A stretch of DNA of 64,000 nucleotides, from assembly GCF_020623625.1 (NCBI RefSeq), contig NC_060205.1, positions 1,047,501-1,111,500 of the forward strand, read 5' to 3'. Below are positions 19,137-29,109 of the stretch, piece by piece (the first letter of the stretch is position 1; each line of letters starts with the position of its first letter). The notes under the pieces are model-generated. The model was not told the DNA's origin. It saw only the letters and a list, made by a program, of their open reading frames with translations, and made no database searches. Source of the stretch: Saccharomycodes ludwigii. Taxonomy: Eukaryota > Ascomycota > Saccharomycetes > Saccharomycodales > Saccharomycodaceae. Both the position numbers and the translations under genes were made by a program.

Positions 19137-21406
19137 TCATTCTTGAGCCATGTTTTCATTTTGTTGGATATATTCTTGTAATGATAATTGTTGGATTCTA
19201 TTCATAATGTCTTCATCTTGTAACAAGCTTGCAGCATATTGGTTCAAATCTTTTTCTTTGATAAAGGAACTTATGTCTTCTAAAATTTCTGCATCTTCAT
19301 TAGTATGTGGTCTCGGTGGTAACAAGTCATATTCTAATAATTGGTAATTGTCAAACAACTTGGTAGGTAGCTTTGCCATCAATGAAGATTCATGAGATAA
19401 CACAACAAACCTTATTAAATTTATAGGAATGTTATAAATAAAATAGTCATCAGTAGCATCGCTATCATCATTCTCTTTCATATACGGTTTGATTTTGGAT
19501 TTGTTTTCCATGTCACCTAAAATTCCCTTTATTTCAGCAACCAAAAAGTTAATATATTCCATAGTGTATATTTCACTGTTAGTCTTCCTAATTTCATACA
19601 AGGCCAATTGAATGATATCTATTTGGTTCAAGTCTTCGTTGCTTGGAACGTCCAAATCAACATCGATATGTGTTAATTTAGACAAAAAGGAAAGTAGTAA
19701 ATAAATAAAGCTGTCATTAGTATTATTATTATTATTATCCTGGTTTAAAACTTGTGAGTGGATAAATGCCTTGCACTCTGTCAACATGTCCATTTTGTAG
19801 TACGCATAAATAATACTCATTGTTAAATTAAAAGTTTTCCACTCCTCATATTGATTAAATAATCGACACCTGCTCAATTTTATTAGAAATTCATAATCTT
19901 TATCCAAGATCAGGTAGTAATCAATGAAATACCTACAACCATATGGATCATTGGTTGGATTAATGGACCACAAAACTTTAGACCATTCAGCCGCAGTGTG
20001 AAAAGCACCTCTACCAGTTAAGTTTTGGATATGTCTAAAACAGGCTAGATAGAACAATCTGTTATAAAAAAATGTAAAGGGCAATTGACAATCAACACCG
20101 TTGAAAAGTATACCATTTTTAAAACAACGGTCAAAAACGAAAAGCGCTTTTTCTACCATATCGTTGCTATGCGTTCTACCATCGCTACTTTGAACAGTGA
20201 AAATCCATGCAACTTGTAACAACGCAGGGATAGAATATGGAAATTTTGATGAAACCAAATTAATAACGGCTTCATGATCTGGTTTCAAAACAACACTTAG
20301 ATAGAAATCAGTTAACATTTTGCTGTTTTGATCAACATCTAAGGGTTCAAATCTGTAATAACGTAAATTTGAGGCCAAATATGCAGCATCCTGTTCTATA
20401 ACATCATTCCAATCATTGGGTCTTTGCCATTGTAATATGTGACTCAATTCTTTTTTGGTTAATGCTTTCATAATCAACTCTCCTCTTATAGTTGGTAACC
20501 AGTGGTTTTTGATTCTAGAAAATTGCAAAATTCTGGTTAAAGATGGACCTTGTGGTACAATTTTCATATTGCTACCATTTCTACCGCCCCAATTTTTGGT
20601 AAATTTCTTCAATTTTTGTAAATTTCTAAAACTAGCTGCAGACATATTTGACTGTGCAGTATCATTTCTGTTATCACCGTTCCCTTCAACGTCTTTCAAT
20701 ACATCATTAGAAAGATCATCAAATAGATTTTTATATTCATTTTCAATATCTAGATTGGAAAACTTAAAAGAGCCAAACAATTCCGAAAAATCATGAACAT
20801 GAGAAGTATAATGAGTAAAACCAGGATCTTGTCTAACGGATAATGTTGAAGAGGAAATGTTGCAAGATTGATTGATAACACTACCACCTTTTTCTTTCTT
20901 TGATAGATTCATTTTAACGGTTTTCTTTTGAAAGTCTAATAGTATATTGTCAAATTCTCTATCATTGTTTTGATTTTCGTCCCCTGTATCCGCATCATTG
21001 TTATCTAAGTTGTTAATGTCTGTATTACAATTTTTTTTTGTTGAATTATTCTTTTGGGTATTTTTTTTTTATTTTTTTTTTCCCTTTTCTTGGCCTTTTT
21101 ACTTTTAAGGTTTATGAAAGAAGGAGAAGAAGAATTTGGTACGGTTTCTTTACTTGGAATATCATATGTGACTTTTTCTTCAAAAATTGTATCATCGTTG
21201 TTGTTAGCTTCCTCCTCATCACCGTCATCATCATCATCATCATCATCTTTTCCAATTAATGAAAATATATTAATGTTTTTGGTATTGTTGTTGTTTTGGC
21301 TAACCTCTTTTTCAGTATTTTCCTCTTGTGTGTTATTAGTACCTAAAGATGCGAGTAGTGATAATTCATCATCTTTTTTCAATTTCCTTAATGTTCTGGA
21401 ACTCAT
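19137..21406 (-). CDS. RQC1: Rqc1, ribosome quality control subunit (frame change near the N-terminus)
   Basis: Tcf25-family member of the ribosome quality control complex, acting with Ltn1 and Rqc2 on stalled 60S nascent chains. Two open frames make up the gene. The N-terminal part (21406 down to about 21050) starts MSSRTLRKLKKDDE like S. cerevisiae Rqc1 and runs into a Lys-rich stretch. The rest, in another frame, contains REFDNILLDFQKK, KKFTKNWGGRNG, ILQFSRIKNHWLPTIRGEL, LVSSKFPYSIPALLQVAWIF and the IPINLIRFVVLSHESSLMAKLP block, all matching Rqc1 to its C-terminus. The frames overlap at 21005-21068, which holds A9 and much of an A10 run on the coding strand. Changing frame there needs a -1 shift, or one missing base. 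Total is about 755 residues, against 723. A sequencing length error in a homopolymer is the simplest cause; see findings for the alternative. Confidence 0.9.
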
Positions 21407-21846
21407 GTTTTCTTGTTTTTTTTTTTTTTTCTTTTTTCTTTTTTCTTTTTTCTTAGCTGTTTGAATTGTTCTCCTGTAAAGTGTTGATTTTTAAGGAAAG
21501 ATAAAAAAAAAAGAAGAAAAAAAGAAAACTAAAAAAAAAAAAAAAAAAAAAAAAAAAAGAAAAAAAAGTATATACCAAGTCCGATATCCGCAAATAAAAA
21601 TTTTCTCGGAATTAAAATGAAATATAATAGAGCATAAAAAGAAACGTTAAAAATAATAAAAATAATAATAATAATCTTAATGAGATCTTGTTAAGCTTTT
21701 GTTCCATTACCATTTTAAAGACTCAACTATCGTTAGGTTTAAAAAAAAAAAAGAATAATCTATTTATCTAGTAACCGGTTATTTCAATATCTAAAAAAGA
21801 AATCAATAATTATAATTTAGAACTAACTGCTGAAAGAATTTTACAA
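21407..21846. other. divergent promoter region, RQC1 / IPI1
   Basis: It contains T/A tracts (A run at about 21533-21558) and a GTCCGA motif at 21579-21584 placed about 170 nt from the RQC1 start and 265 nt from IPI1. No gene. Confidence 0.55.
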
Positions 21847-22956
21847 ATGTCGAAGAAAAAGAAAACCGTTAAGCAACAAGATTTTCAAAAGAAAAAATTG
21901 AAAATAGGTAAGGGAAAAGTTCAACCTAGCAATATCACAAACACATCCTTTGTTAGTAAACAAATCAAATTACCTAACCAGAATAAATTAACAAGTAACA
22001 CAAGGGCTACAAATTTACCAACTCTTGATTCAGTTAAAAAACTAATTGCTAACAAACTATTGTTGTTAACACATTATTCTCCCAACGTAAGAAAGGACAG
22101 CTTACAAGTTATAAGCAAAAATATCAAAATATTAAATGAAAGTTGTAATACTAATAATAATGCATTAGTTAATGGTATACTTAATAAAAGTTTTAAACTA
22201 ATGTGTGATGATGATAAAGACGTAAGAAATGCATATGCAGAATTGTTAATTGAAATTTGTGAAACTTACGACAATGGTAGATTGTTATTAGAACTAAATT
22301 TAGACAAGTTAGTTTTATATTTATTTAATGCAATGACACATATAACATTTGGTATTAAGACAAATTCCGGTATGTTTCTCAAGATATTATGCAAATATTG
22401 TCCTGGTGATATATTGGTTAGAAGATATTTTATCAAAGTGTTAAACACTTTTTTACCGGTTTTGGGTTGGAGTATTGACAACAGTGATGGTGGTAGTAGT
22501 AACAATACCAATACAAGTAGTAATATAGTTGTAATTAATAAAAATGTTAAAAGTAAAATAATTAATTTGGAGGCATTAACCTGGTTTATCAAGATGGGTA
22601 TAGAAGAAAAAGATGGAAAGGAAATGGGGAAAGAGGGAGATGATAATTTTAATTACAATAAAATAGTATTTAAGAAATATTTATTACCAGAATATCCTCA
22701 ACCATATAAACATTTAAAGTTGTACGAACGGGATGTTAATATGGTGGCAGGTAGTGTTGCAGATAGTAAGACCAATACGCTACAAGATTTATTAAATTTA
22801 TCGATGGAAGATTATAATACAAGATTAGATATTTTTAATCGATATTATAAGCCACTAATTGAGCCACATTTAAACCAATTGATTAAAGAGGGAGGAGAAT
22901 TGGGTAAGATGACTAATAATTGTTTAAAATTGGTTTCAGGAGATGGTAGGATTTAA
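21847..22956 (+). CDS. IPI1: Ipi1, Rix1-complex pre-60S maturation factor
   Basis: 369 residues, against 334 in S. cerevisiae. Ipi1 works with Ipi3 and Rix1 in nucleoplasmic 60S maturation (ITS2 processing) and in pre-replicative complex assembly. The basic N-terminus KKKTVKQQDFQKKKLKIGKGK followed by NTSFVSKQIKLPNQ is the family signature (Tex10/Ipi1 type). The HEAT-like helices after it include LLTHYSPNVRKDSLQVI and CDDDKDVRNAYAELLIEI. The C-terminal YPQPYKHLKLYERDV block also matches. An Asn/Ser insertion lies near residue 215. IPI1 and NAM8 follow STE12 as in S. cerevisiae YHR084-086, with RQC1 in between. Confidence 0.93.
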   Translation: MSKKKKTVKQQDFQKKKLKIGKGKVQPSNITNTSFVSKQIKLPNQNKLTSNTRATNLPTLDSVKKLIANKLLLLTHYSPNVRKDSLQVISKNIKILNESCNTNNNALVNGILNKSFKLMCDDDKDVRNAYAELLIEICETYDNGRLLLELNLDKLVLYLFNAMTHITFGIKTNSGMFLKILCKYCPGDILVRRYFIKVLNTFLPVLGWSIDNSDGGSSNNTNTSSNIVVINKNVKSKIINLEALTWFIKMGIEEKDGKEMGKEGDDNFNYNKIVFKKYLLPEYPQPYKHLKLYERDVNMVAGSVADSKTNTLQDLLNLSMEDYNTRLDIFNRYYKPLIEPHLNQLIKEGGELGKMTNNCLKLVSGDGRI

Positions 22957-23799
22957 ACACATTAGAGGGGGGGGGGGATATGTAGTTATTAACAGCTTTG
23001 AATGTATTAGTGACACATAAGATTTTTTTTTATTGTTTTAGCATTATGGCTAGAATTAGTGGGAGAATATAAATATAAATAATATTTATAGTTTAAAAAA
23101 AAGCCACCAAGCGCGTTAAAGATATTTTAGACATTTATTGAGAAGCCCAGCCACACGAATGGATTATTAAAGCGAGCCAGCAAAGCCAAGAATAATTTAT
23201 TTAAGTTTATTTAAAACGGATTATTCTTTATGGATTATTCTTTACGGATTATTCTTTACGGATTATTCTTTATGGATTATTCTTTACGGATTATTTCTTA
23301 ACTTTAACGGATTCTGCTTTCAAATCTTTTTATCTTACTAAACACCTGTACATCCACATCTTACTTAACACGTATTGTTTTTTTATTTCTCTCACAAAGT
23401 CACCTACAACCTTTCTATCTTTTCCTTTTTTATTTTTTTTATTTTTTTCGTGTTAAAAAGAATTAAATATTATATATAACACATACATAAATAAATAATT
23501 AATTAATTAATTAAATTTATAGATCAATAAAAATTACACATCTCTTTTCTTTTCTTTCCCTTTCTTTTCTCTTCTTTTTCTATCTTTAAACATTATTAAA
23601 AAAAAACTTAACTTATTACTGTGATATAACTTTTCCCCTTTCCTTAACTCAAATCAATCTCTTTTTTTTTTTTCTTTATCAAATCTTTCCCTCTCTTTTC
23701 TTCTAACATCACTCTTTATTCTAATCTTCCCCTTTTCCTTTTTTTTTTTTTTCCCATTTCAAAAAAAGAACTTCGAATAAAAACAAAAAAAAAAAAAAC
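22957..23799. other. intergenic DNA upstream of NAM8
   Basis: It contains a G11 run (22967-22977), a GC-richer patch at about 23103-23190, a 14-bp tandem repeat (23217-23300) and a long C/T-rich stretch on the + strand approaching NAM8, ending in the usual A-rich leader. No coding potential seen. Confidence 0.55.
23217..23300. repeat. 14-bp minisatellite, six copies
   Basis: Six head-to-tail copies of CGGATTATTCTTTA. Copies 2 and 5 begin with T instead of C, and the sixth differs at two positions. It is an isolated array between IPI1 and NAM8. Copies carry CGG spaced every 14 bp, so they could bind a zinc-cluster factor, but that is a guess. Confidence 0.9.
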
Positions 23800-25383
23800 A
23801 TGTCTGGTATCAATAAATCAAATAACGGGACCATCCAACTTTATATGGGTGACTTAGACCCGTATTGGAATGAACATGATATAAGAAATATATGGAAACT
23901 GTTTGGTGAATATAATAATAATAATCTAGTAAATGTAAAAATGATCAAACCATCTACATCCAATAATCCTACAAATCCATATAATAACGCTGGATATTGT
24001 TTTCTTCACTTTTCCAATGAAATAAGTGCCTCTAATGCGCTATTGAAAAATGGTTTACCCATTCCAAACACCAAAAAATACTTAAAACTAAACTGGGCAA
24101 GTCATACAGCTAATAATGCTACCACTAATGTTGTTACTACAAATACTTCTAATATTAATAATATCACCAACAATACTAATAGCACTAATAATTTCACCCT
24201 TTTTGTTGGAGATTTGTCGCCAAATGTTAATGAACAGGCATTAGTGGATTTTTTGGTTAAATCAAATAATCTACAATCTTTGCTAAAAGTTAAAGTAATT
24301 TACGACCCTGTTACCGGAGTTTCTAAAAATTACGGATTTGTCACCTTTGGTGATATAAACGATTATCAAATTTGCTTAGATAAAGTTAACGGTATGTTTT
24401 TAAACGGAAGAAATATTAGGGTATGTGTCACTGGAAACTCTAACAATAGCACCATCGCTAATACTAACAGCAGAAGTAACAACAAAATCAATAACACTAT
24501 AAATGTTCCTAACCACCATCAGTTAATTTACAATATTTCGGCTCTAAAACAACCTAGTAGTACAGAATATACGGACCCTAATAATACCACTGTCTTTATC
24601 GGTGGTTTATCTTCTTTATGTACTGAAAATGAATTACGTTCTTACTTTGAACCTTTTGGTGAAATTGTTTATGTTAAAATACCAGTTGGCAAGGGATGTG
24701 GATTTGTTCAATATGTTGAAAGAAATAGTGCGGAGGAAGCTATTTCTAAAATGCAAGGATATCCTATAGGTAGTTATAGAATTAGATTAAGTTGGGGTAG
24801 ATCTAGTTCTTCTGCAGGAAACAACAATAATAGTATTAGTGGTGTTACTCCTAATAGACACAGGCGCAACAACAGTAGTGTTTCCTCTACTATCAGCAAC
24901 AGCACCATTAGTAGTGGTACCCCTCAGCCTACTACTCCTGAGAGATTATTTTATCCAGCTATTACCAACAGTAACGCTAATAATAATGGAATTCCTTTTA
25001 TTGAACAACAACAAGTAGGTACCAGCTATTCTTCCCCGATTAGATATGAAACATTTTTGAACAATAACGGCAATAATATTAATTCATATTTTGTTGAAGA
25101 TAATACTATGAATGGATATTCTAAATTATCACCATTACATTATATGAATACTGTTGGTAATAACAGCATCAATAATAATTTGAGTTTTTATTACTGCAAT
25201 AATGGTGGCAATAACTTAAATCCAGATTACAACACTATGAGTGGTAACAATGGTGCAAATACTGTGAACAATGATGTGAGTAATACCATAGTCAAAAATG
25301 ATCAACACTCCCAAGTTTATTTAAACAATATCTCTTTGCAAGAACGTTTGGAATTAGCAAGTAATGGTTTTATTTTTGCATAA
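23800..25383 (+). CDS. NAM8: Nam8, U1 snRNP RNA-binding protein
   Basis: 527 residues, against 523 in S. cerevisiae. Nam8 is a TIA-1-like U1 snRNP component that binds downstream of 5' splice sites and promotes splicing of weak introns, including meiotic ones. Three RRM domains are evident: about 12-102 (RNP2 LYMGDLD, RNP1-like GYCFLHF), 132-212 (LFVGDLS, YGFVTF) and 263-333 (VFIGGLS, CGFVQY). The flanks are Asn-rich. All three RNP1/RNP2 pairs are complete. It directly follows IPI1, matching YHR085W-YHR086W. The A-rich leader ends at the ATG. Confidence 0.95.
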   Translation: MSGINKSNNGTIQLYMGDLDPYWNEHDIRNIWKLFGEYNNNNLVNVKMIKPSTSNNPTNPYNNAGYCFLHFSNEISASNALLKNGLPIPNTKKYLKLNWASHTANNATTNVVTTNTSNINNITNNTNSTNNFTLFVGDLSPNVNEQALVDFLVKSNNLQSLLKVKVIYDPVTGVSKNYGFVTFGDINDYQICLDKVNGMFLNGRNIRVCVTGNSNNSTIANTNSRSNNKINNTINVPNHHQLIYNISALKQPSSTEYTDPNNTTVFIGGLSSLCTENELRSYFEPFGEIVYVKIPVGKGCGFVQYVERNSAEEAISKMQGYPIGSYRIRLSWGRSSSSAGNNNNSISGVTPNRHRRNNSSVSSTISNSTISSGTPQPTTPERLFYPAITNSNANNNGIPFIEQQQVGTSYSSPIRYETFLNNNGNNINSYFVEDNTMNGYSKLSPLHYMNTVGNNSINNNLSFYYCNNGGNNLNPDYNTMSGNNGANTVNNDVSNTIVKNDQHSQVYLNNISLQERLELASNGFIFA

Positions 25384-25420
25384 TGCTATTTATTGTTTTT
25401 TATTTGTTTATTTGTTTCGG

Positions 25421-25458
<38 letters not shown>

Positions 25459-25560
25459 TTTTCCTACTGTCATTCGCTCATGTATTAATTTTTAATTTAA
25501 TTTGCTTTACTTTGCTTTAATTTGTTTTGTTACGTTCATCTCGTATATTATTTTATCGCA

Positions 25561-25592
<32 letters not shown>

Positions 25593-25975
25593 AAAATATC
25601 TTCTAAAACTAACTTTATTTGATTAGGGATTGTTATCAGCTTTTAATTAGTATTTTTTTTATTATTATTATTCTATTTAGATATGTATAAGACTTACTAC
25701 AAATACATTAATTATGTTTATTTATGCCAGTTTATTGTTGTGTTTATGATTTTGTTTTTTTCTTTTCTTTCTTTATGTTTTTATTATTCTTTGCTTGTTT
25801 CTATCCCCAGCTTTTTGATCTTATTATCATTTGACACTTGTTATACGGTTACTATTCATTAAATTTTCTCTTAGTTGAATCATTGCTCATTTATAGCTTT
25901 TTAGGACAAATGTCATATTGTTTTTATCCTGTTTTCTTCTGTCCGAACGGACTTCAAAATAGCTACGTACACGGA

Positions 25976-26012
<37 letters not shown>

Positions 26013-26179
26013 AAAAAATATGAAAAAAAAAAAAAACCTCTCTGTTTTAAATTATATGCATATAAACGAATACTGAACTCAACTTGTTAAGCTCTGTTAC
26101 TACACAACTCAGGGCATAAGTGATAATAAATAATATACGCCCTAACCAAATATATCTATTCTAAACTTAACTATACTTC
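25384..26179. other. intergenic DNA between NAM8 and SNM1
   Basis: Long T tracts (about 25443-25462, 25561-25589 and 25978-26005) and a palindromic GTCCGAACGGAC at 25941-25952, about 230 nt upstream of SNM1. No gene recognised. Confidence 0.55.
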
Positions 26180-27139
26180 ATGTCGTTCAGTAAAAAGGAA
26201 AAAGATAGAATAAAAAAATTACATGTTTTATATCAATATAATAGACTACATACTTTACCACAACTATTATGTCCAAATGAGTGTTCTGAAAACGAAAATA
26301 CCACAATTGAACTGAAGGTCGATGATATTCCTTCACATCATACTCCAGACAATTTGCAATACCAAGCTTTACCCTTAGTTCTAAGTGAACTATATTTGAA
26401 AAAATTTTATAATAGCTGTAAAAAAAATCAAATTGTATTGGAGGATAAAATTCGAGGCCATTTTAGGAAAAGTAGTTTCAACACAAGAAAACAATGCAAA
26501 CTAATAAACAAAACTAACCGTCATTGTGATGTTAAATTATATACTGATGATAATAAAAGTGCTGCTAGTACTACTGTTATAAAGCCCATAGAATTTACCA
26601 AAATCCATCACTATAAATTTTGCAATTCTTGTGGAAATTTAAGAATACCAATAATTAACACTGAATATAAGTTATTTAAAAGAAAATTTACCAATGTTAC
26701 TGTCGACATTAATGCAGAGGTATGCAATTCTACTGCTATTAATATTACTAAAAAACCTAATGCAATAAATAATAGTGAAAAAATAATGGTCAATAAAAAA
26801 ATGGTCAATAAAAAAAACAAATATTGTTTGCAACTTCATTGCTTAATATGTGATGACACTTCATATATTGATTACATAGATATACCGCCAACTACTCCAC
26901 TTCTTAATGTTTCTACTACTACTACTACTACTACTACTAATAGACCATTACTGAATGCAGAAGTTACAAAAGGTAATGAAACTTTTATCAAAAAGAAAAA
27001 CGCCCTATCCAAGCAAAGAGCCAAAAAACGTAAAGCTAATACTTTGGAGAATATTTTAAAGGAAAAAAAAAGAAAAGAAGAAGAATCCAAGAAAAAAAAG
27101 TCCATGTCTTTGAGCCTATCTGACTTTTTAACCAAATAA
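26180..27139 (+). CDS. SNM1: Snm1, RNase MRP protein subunit
   Basis: RNase MRP-specific subunit in the nucleolus, needed for rRNA processing at A3. 319 residues, against 198 in S. cerevisiae. Matching blocks are an N-terminal helix KDRIKKLHVLYQYNRLHTLP, LYLKKFYNSCKKNQIVLEDKI, a zinc-binding pair KFCNSCGN with HCLICDD further on, and a basic C-terminus (KKRKANTLENILKEKKRK, then SLSLSDFL). The extra length is Asn/Thr/Lys linker, including a Thr run (about 248-256) and a perfect short direct repeat coding MVNKK twice. In S. cerevisiae SNM1 adjoins PEX29; here one extra gene separates them. Confidence 0.9.
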   Translation: MSFSKKEKDRIKKLHVLYQYNRLHTLPQLLCPNECSENENTTIELKVDDIPSHHTPDNLQYQALPLVLSELYLKKFYNSCKKNQIVLEDKIRGHFRKSSFNTRKQCKLINKTNRHCDVKLYTDDNKSAASTTVIKPIEFTKIHHYKFCNSCGNLRIPIINTEYKLFKRKFTNVTVDINAEVCNSTAINITKKPNAINNSEKIMVNKKMVNKKNKYCLQLHCLICDDTSYIDYIDIPPTTPLLNVSTTTTTTTTNRPLLNAEVTKGNETFIKKKNALSKQRAKKRKANTLENILKEKKRKEEESKKKKSMSLSLSDFLTK

Positions 27140-27310
27140 TTTTTTTTTTTTTTTTTTTGCATCTAAGATATATAAATAACTTTGGCAAAGTTGTACATCC
27201 AATTTAAAATAAGTATTAAAAAAAAAAAAAAAAAAAATGTAATAATAATATCCCAACTAATCCAACCAGGGAATAAAAGTAAAAATTAAAAAACACCTGA
27301 AAACTAGCTA
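27140..27310. other. short convergent intergenic region
   Basis: 3' ends of SNM1 and the orphan gene, with T18 and A21-like runs. Nothing else. Confidence 0.5.
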
Positions 27311-28303
27311 TCATGCTATGCCAATCAGCTTCAAATTTTTAATAACCCTTAAAATTAAAGTAAGACCAGCTACACCAGTAGCAGCAATAGCTGCTAAACA
27401 TAAAGGTAAAAATATACCTTGAGTTATTAAACAAAAAGAAATTAATGTGGCAACACAAGTCAACACAAATCCAATATCAGAAAAGATATCACTAATGGCA
27501 GTTAAAGCACCATTAATATCATTATCCTTTAAATAAGGCTCGATTTTAACACCAATAAATTTGCCAACAATTTCACCAATAATTTCTTCATTTTTAGTTG
27601 AAGTATATTTAATTGAATCCGGTATTTCAAGGGTACTGCCGATGTTATCAGTTTGTAAAGCTTCCATAATGGCTTTTAATTTTTTTATATGGGTTCTAAA
27701 CTTGGTATCTGATTCTTTAGTAAGGCGATGGGTTTTTTTTTTCAACCTGTACAAGTCATGTTTTAAATCTTTCAAAATATCTTTTTCATTATCGAGAATA
27801 TTATTATAAATCCTTAAAAACCCGATATCTTGACTTTTAATTTTAGTGGGTAATTTTTCCAATTGAAATAATAATTCTTTTAAATCATCTTTAACAGACG
27901 TTAAACTGAAACCCGTATCTAAATCAAAATCTTCATTTACTGCAGTGTCAACAGACTCATTATATTTGAACAAATAATAAATTTCAGCAATATCTTCACT
28001 TATGACACTAATGGTATCAGTACTTGAATCAAATACCTCAGAACTAATTCCATCCGAACCAAATAACATTGGCAAGATAGAGGCTGAAATCATATCTCCA
28101 CTAGTTTTTTTAAAATTAAAAGGCTTTTTTTTATCACTAATATAATAATCAACTATATTTCTTGATGAAAATTGATCATTAATTGAAGCTATCCATTTGG
28201 TTGTATCTGGATCTTCGATATAAGCAGCACCAGAAGTTTTTGAAAAAACTAAAATATTAAGTACAAATAAAATACTGGATATTAATAAATTTGAAAACCG
28301 CAT
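27311..28303 (-). CDS. unrecognised secreted or membrane protein (orphan)
   Basis: 330 residues; I do not recognise a family. Visible features: an N-terminal signal peptide (basic start, hydrophobic residues 5-20, likely cut near SGA at 24-26); a polar, acidic region; a Lys-rich helical stretch (about 150-220) with coiled-coil-like spacing; and a long hydrophobic segment (about 274-322) that could form two membrane helices or a hairpin, ending in a short basic tail. Only one internal Cys pair lies in the hydrophobic part, and few N-glycosylation sites are present. The codon use and AT content look like the neighbours, so it is probably expressed. It sits between SNM1 and PEX29, which are adjacent in S. 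cerevisiae, so it is a lineage-specific gain or a gene lost elsewhere. Function is unknown. Confidence 0.75.
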   Translation of the reverse strand: MRFSNLLISSILFVLNILVFSKTSGAAYIEDPDTTKWIASINDQFSSRNIVDYYISDKKKPFNFKKTSGDMISASILPMLFGSDGISSEVFDSSTDTISVISEDIAEIYYLFKYNESVDTAVNEDFDLDTGFSLTSVKDDLKELLFQLEKLPTKIKSQDIGFLRIYNNILDNEKDILKDLKHDLYRLKKKTHRLTKESDTKFRTHIKKLKAIMEALQTDNIGSTLEIPDSIKYTSTKNEEIIGEIVGKFIGVKIEPYLKDNDINGALTAISDIFSDIGFVLTCVATLISFCLITQGIFLPLCLAAIAATGVAGLTLILRVIKNLKLIGIA

Positions 28304-28889
28304 TTTGATTTGATTTTATATATTTGATATAATTTTTTTGTATTTGAGTTATGTATATGTATAGGTAAAAGTTCTTGGCTTATGTTCTTTTATTTCAATT
28401 CTAATATGTTTGTTATGTTTTGTTATTAACGAGGTATATATATTAATAATAATAATTTAAAAATAAAATAAAATGATTCAAATATACAGAAGAAAAATAT
28501 TTTTACATCTGAAAGTTATAATTCATTTTTTTCTTTCTCCCTCTCTCTCTCTCTTTATATATATATCTATATATATATATGTTAAAACATCTAGAAAGGA
28601 TAAAAATAAATCAAAAGAGAAAAGAAAAAAAAGCAAAAAAATGTGACTCAACAAAAAAGAAGCAAAATAATGAGGGAAAAAGCAAAATGAAACTAAAAAT
28701 CTGAATAAAAATCGATAATAGTTTCTTTTTTCTTTCTTTTACTTTATTTTAAGTAAAATAATGTATGTTATTATCGATTTATATTTTGTTCCTCAAACAG
28801 ATAAATAATACTTGGTATGAAAATAATGAAAATATCTTTAGAACTGACGCGAAAAAAACGTTAAAATAGCAAAAAAAAAAAAAAGGTGT

Positions 28890-28936
<47 letters not shown>

Positions 28937-29109
28937 ATAATTTATAGTTTTAAGGATCCTTTACAAAAAATAATCTTTTTATACAATGCTATGAGTATTT
29001 TTTTTTTTTTTAATCAAAAGTATTTATTTATATATTATTCACTTGTACTTTTATAGAAACGTTTAATAATTCTTTTACCCCACACCCCCCGCCTGTCATT
29101 TGTAACATT
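28304..29109. other. intergenic DNA between orphan gene and PEX29
   Basis: It holds CT and TA simple repeats (about 28533-28580) and a 42-nt poly-A tract (28891-28932). No coding or RNA signal seen. It serves as the orphan's promoter and PEX29's 3' region. Confidence 0.5.
28891..28932. repeat. poly-A tract (42 nt)
   Basis: The longest pure homopolymer noticed in the window. It lies at the 3' side of PEX29. Confidence 0.85.

Noticed and set aside
19137-20912. RQC1 as a shorter protein starting at 20912
   Set aside because: The frame continues upstream with conserved Rqc1 sequence and the N-terminal part is found next to it in another frame.
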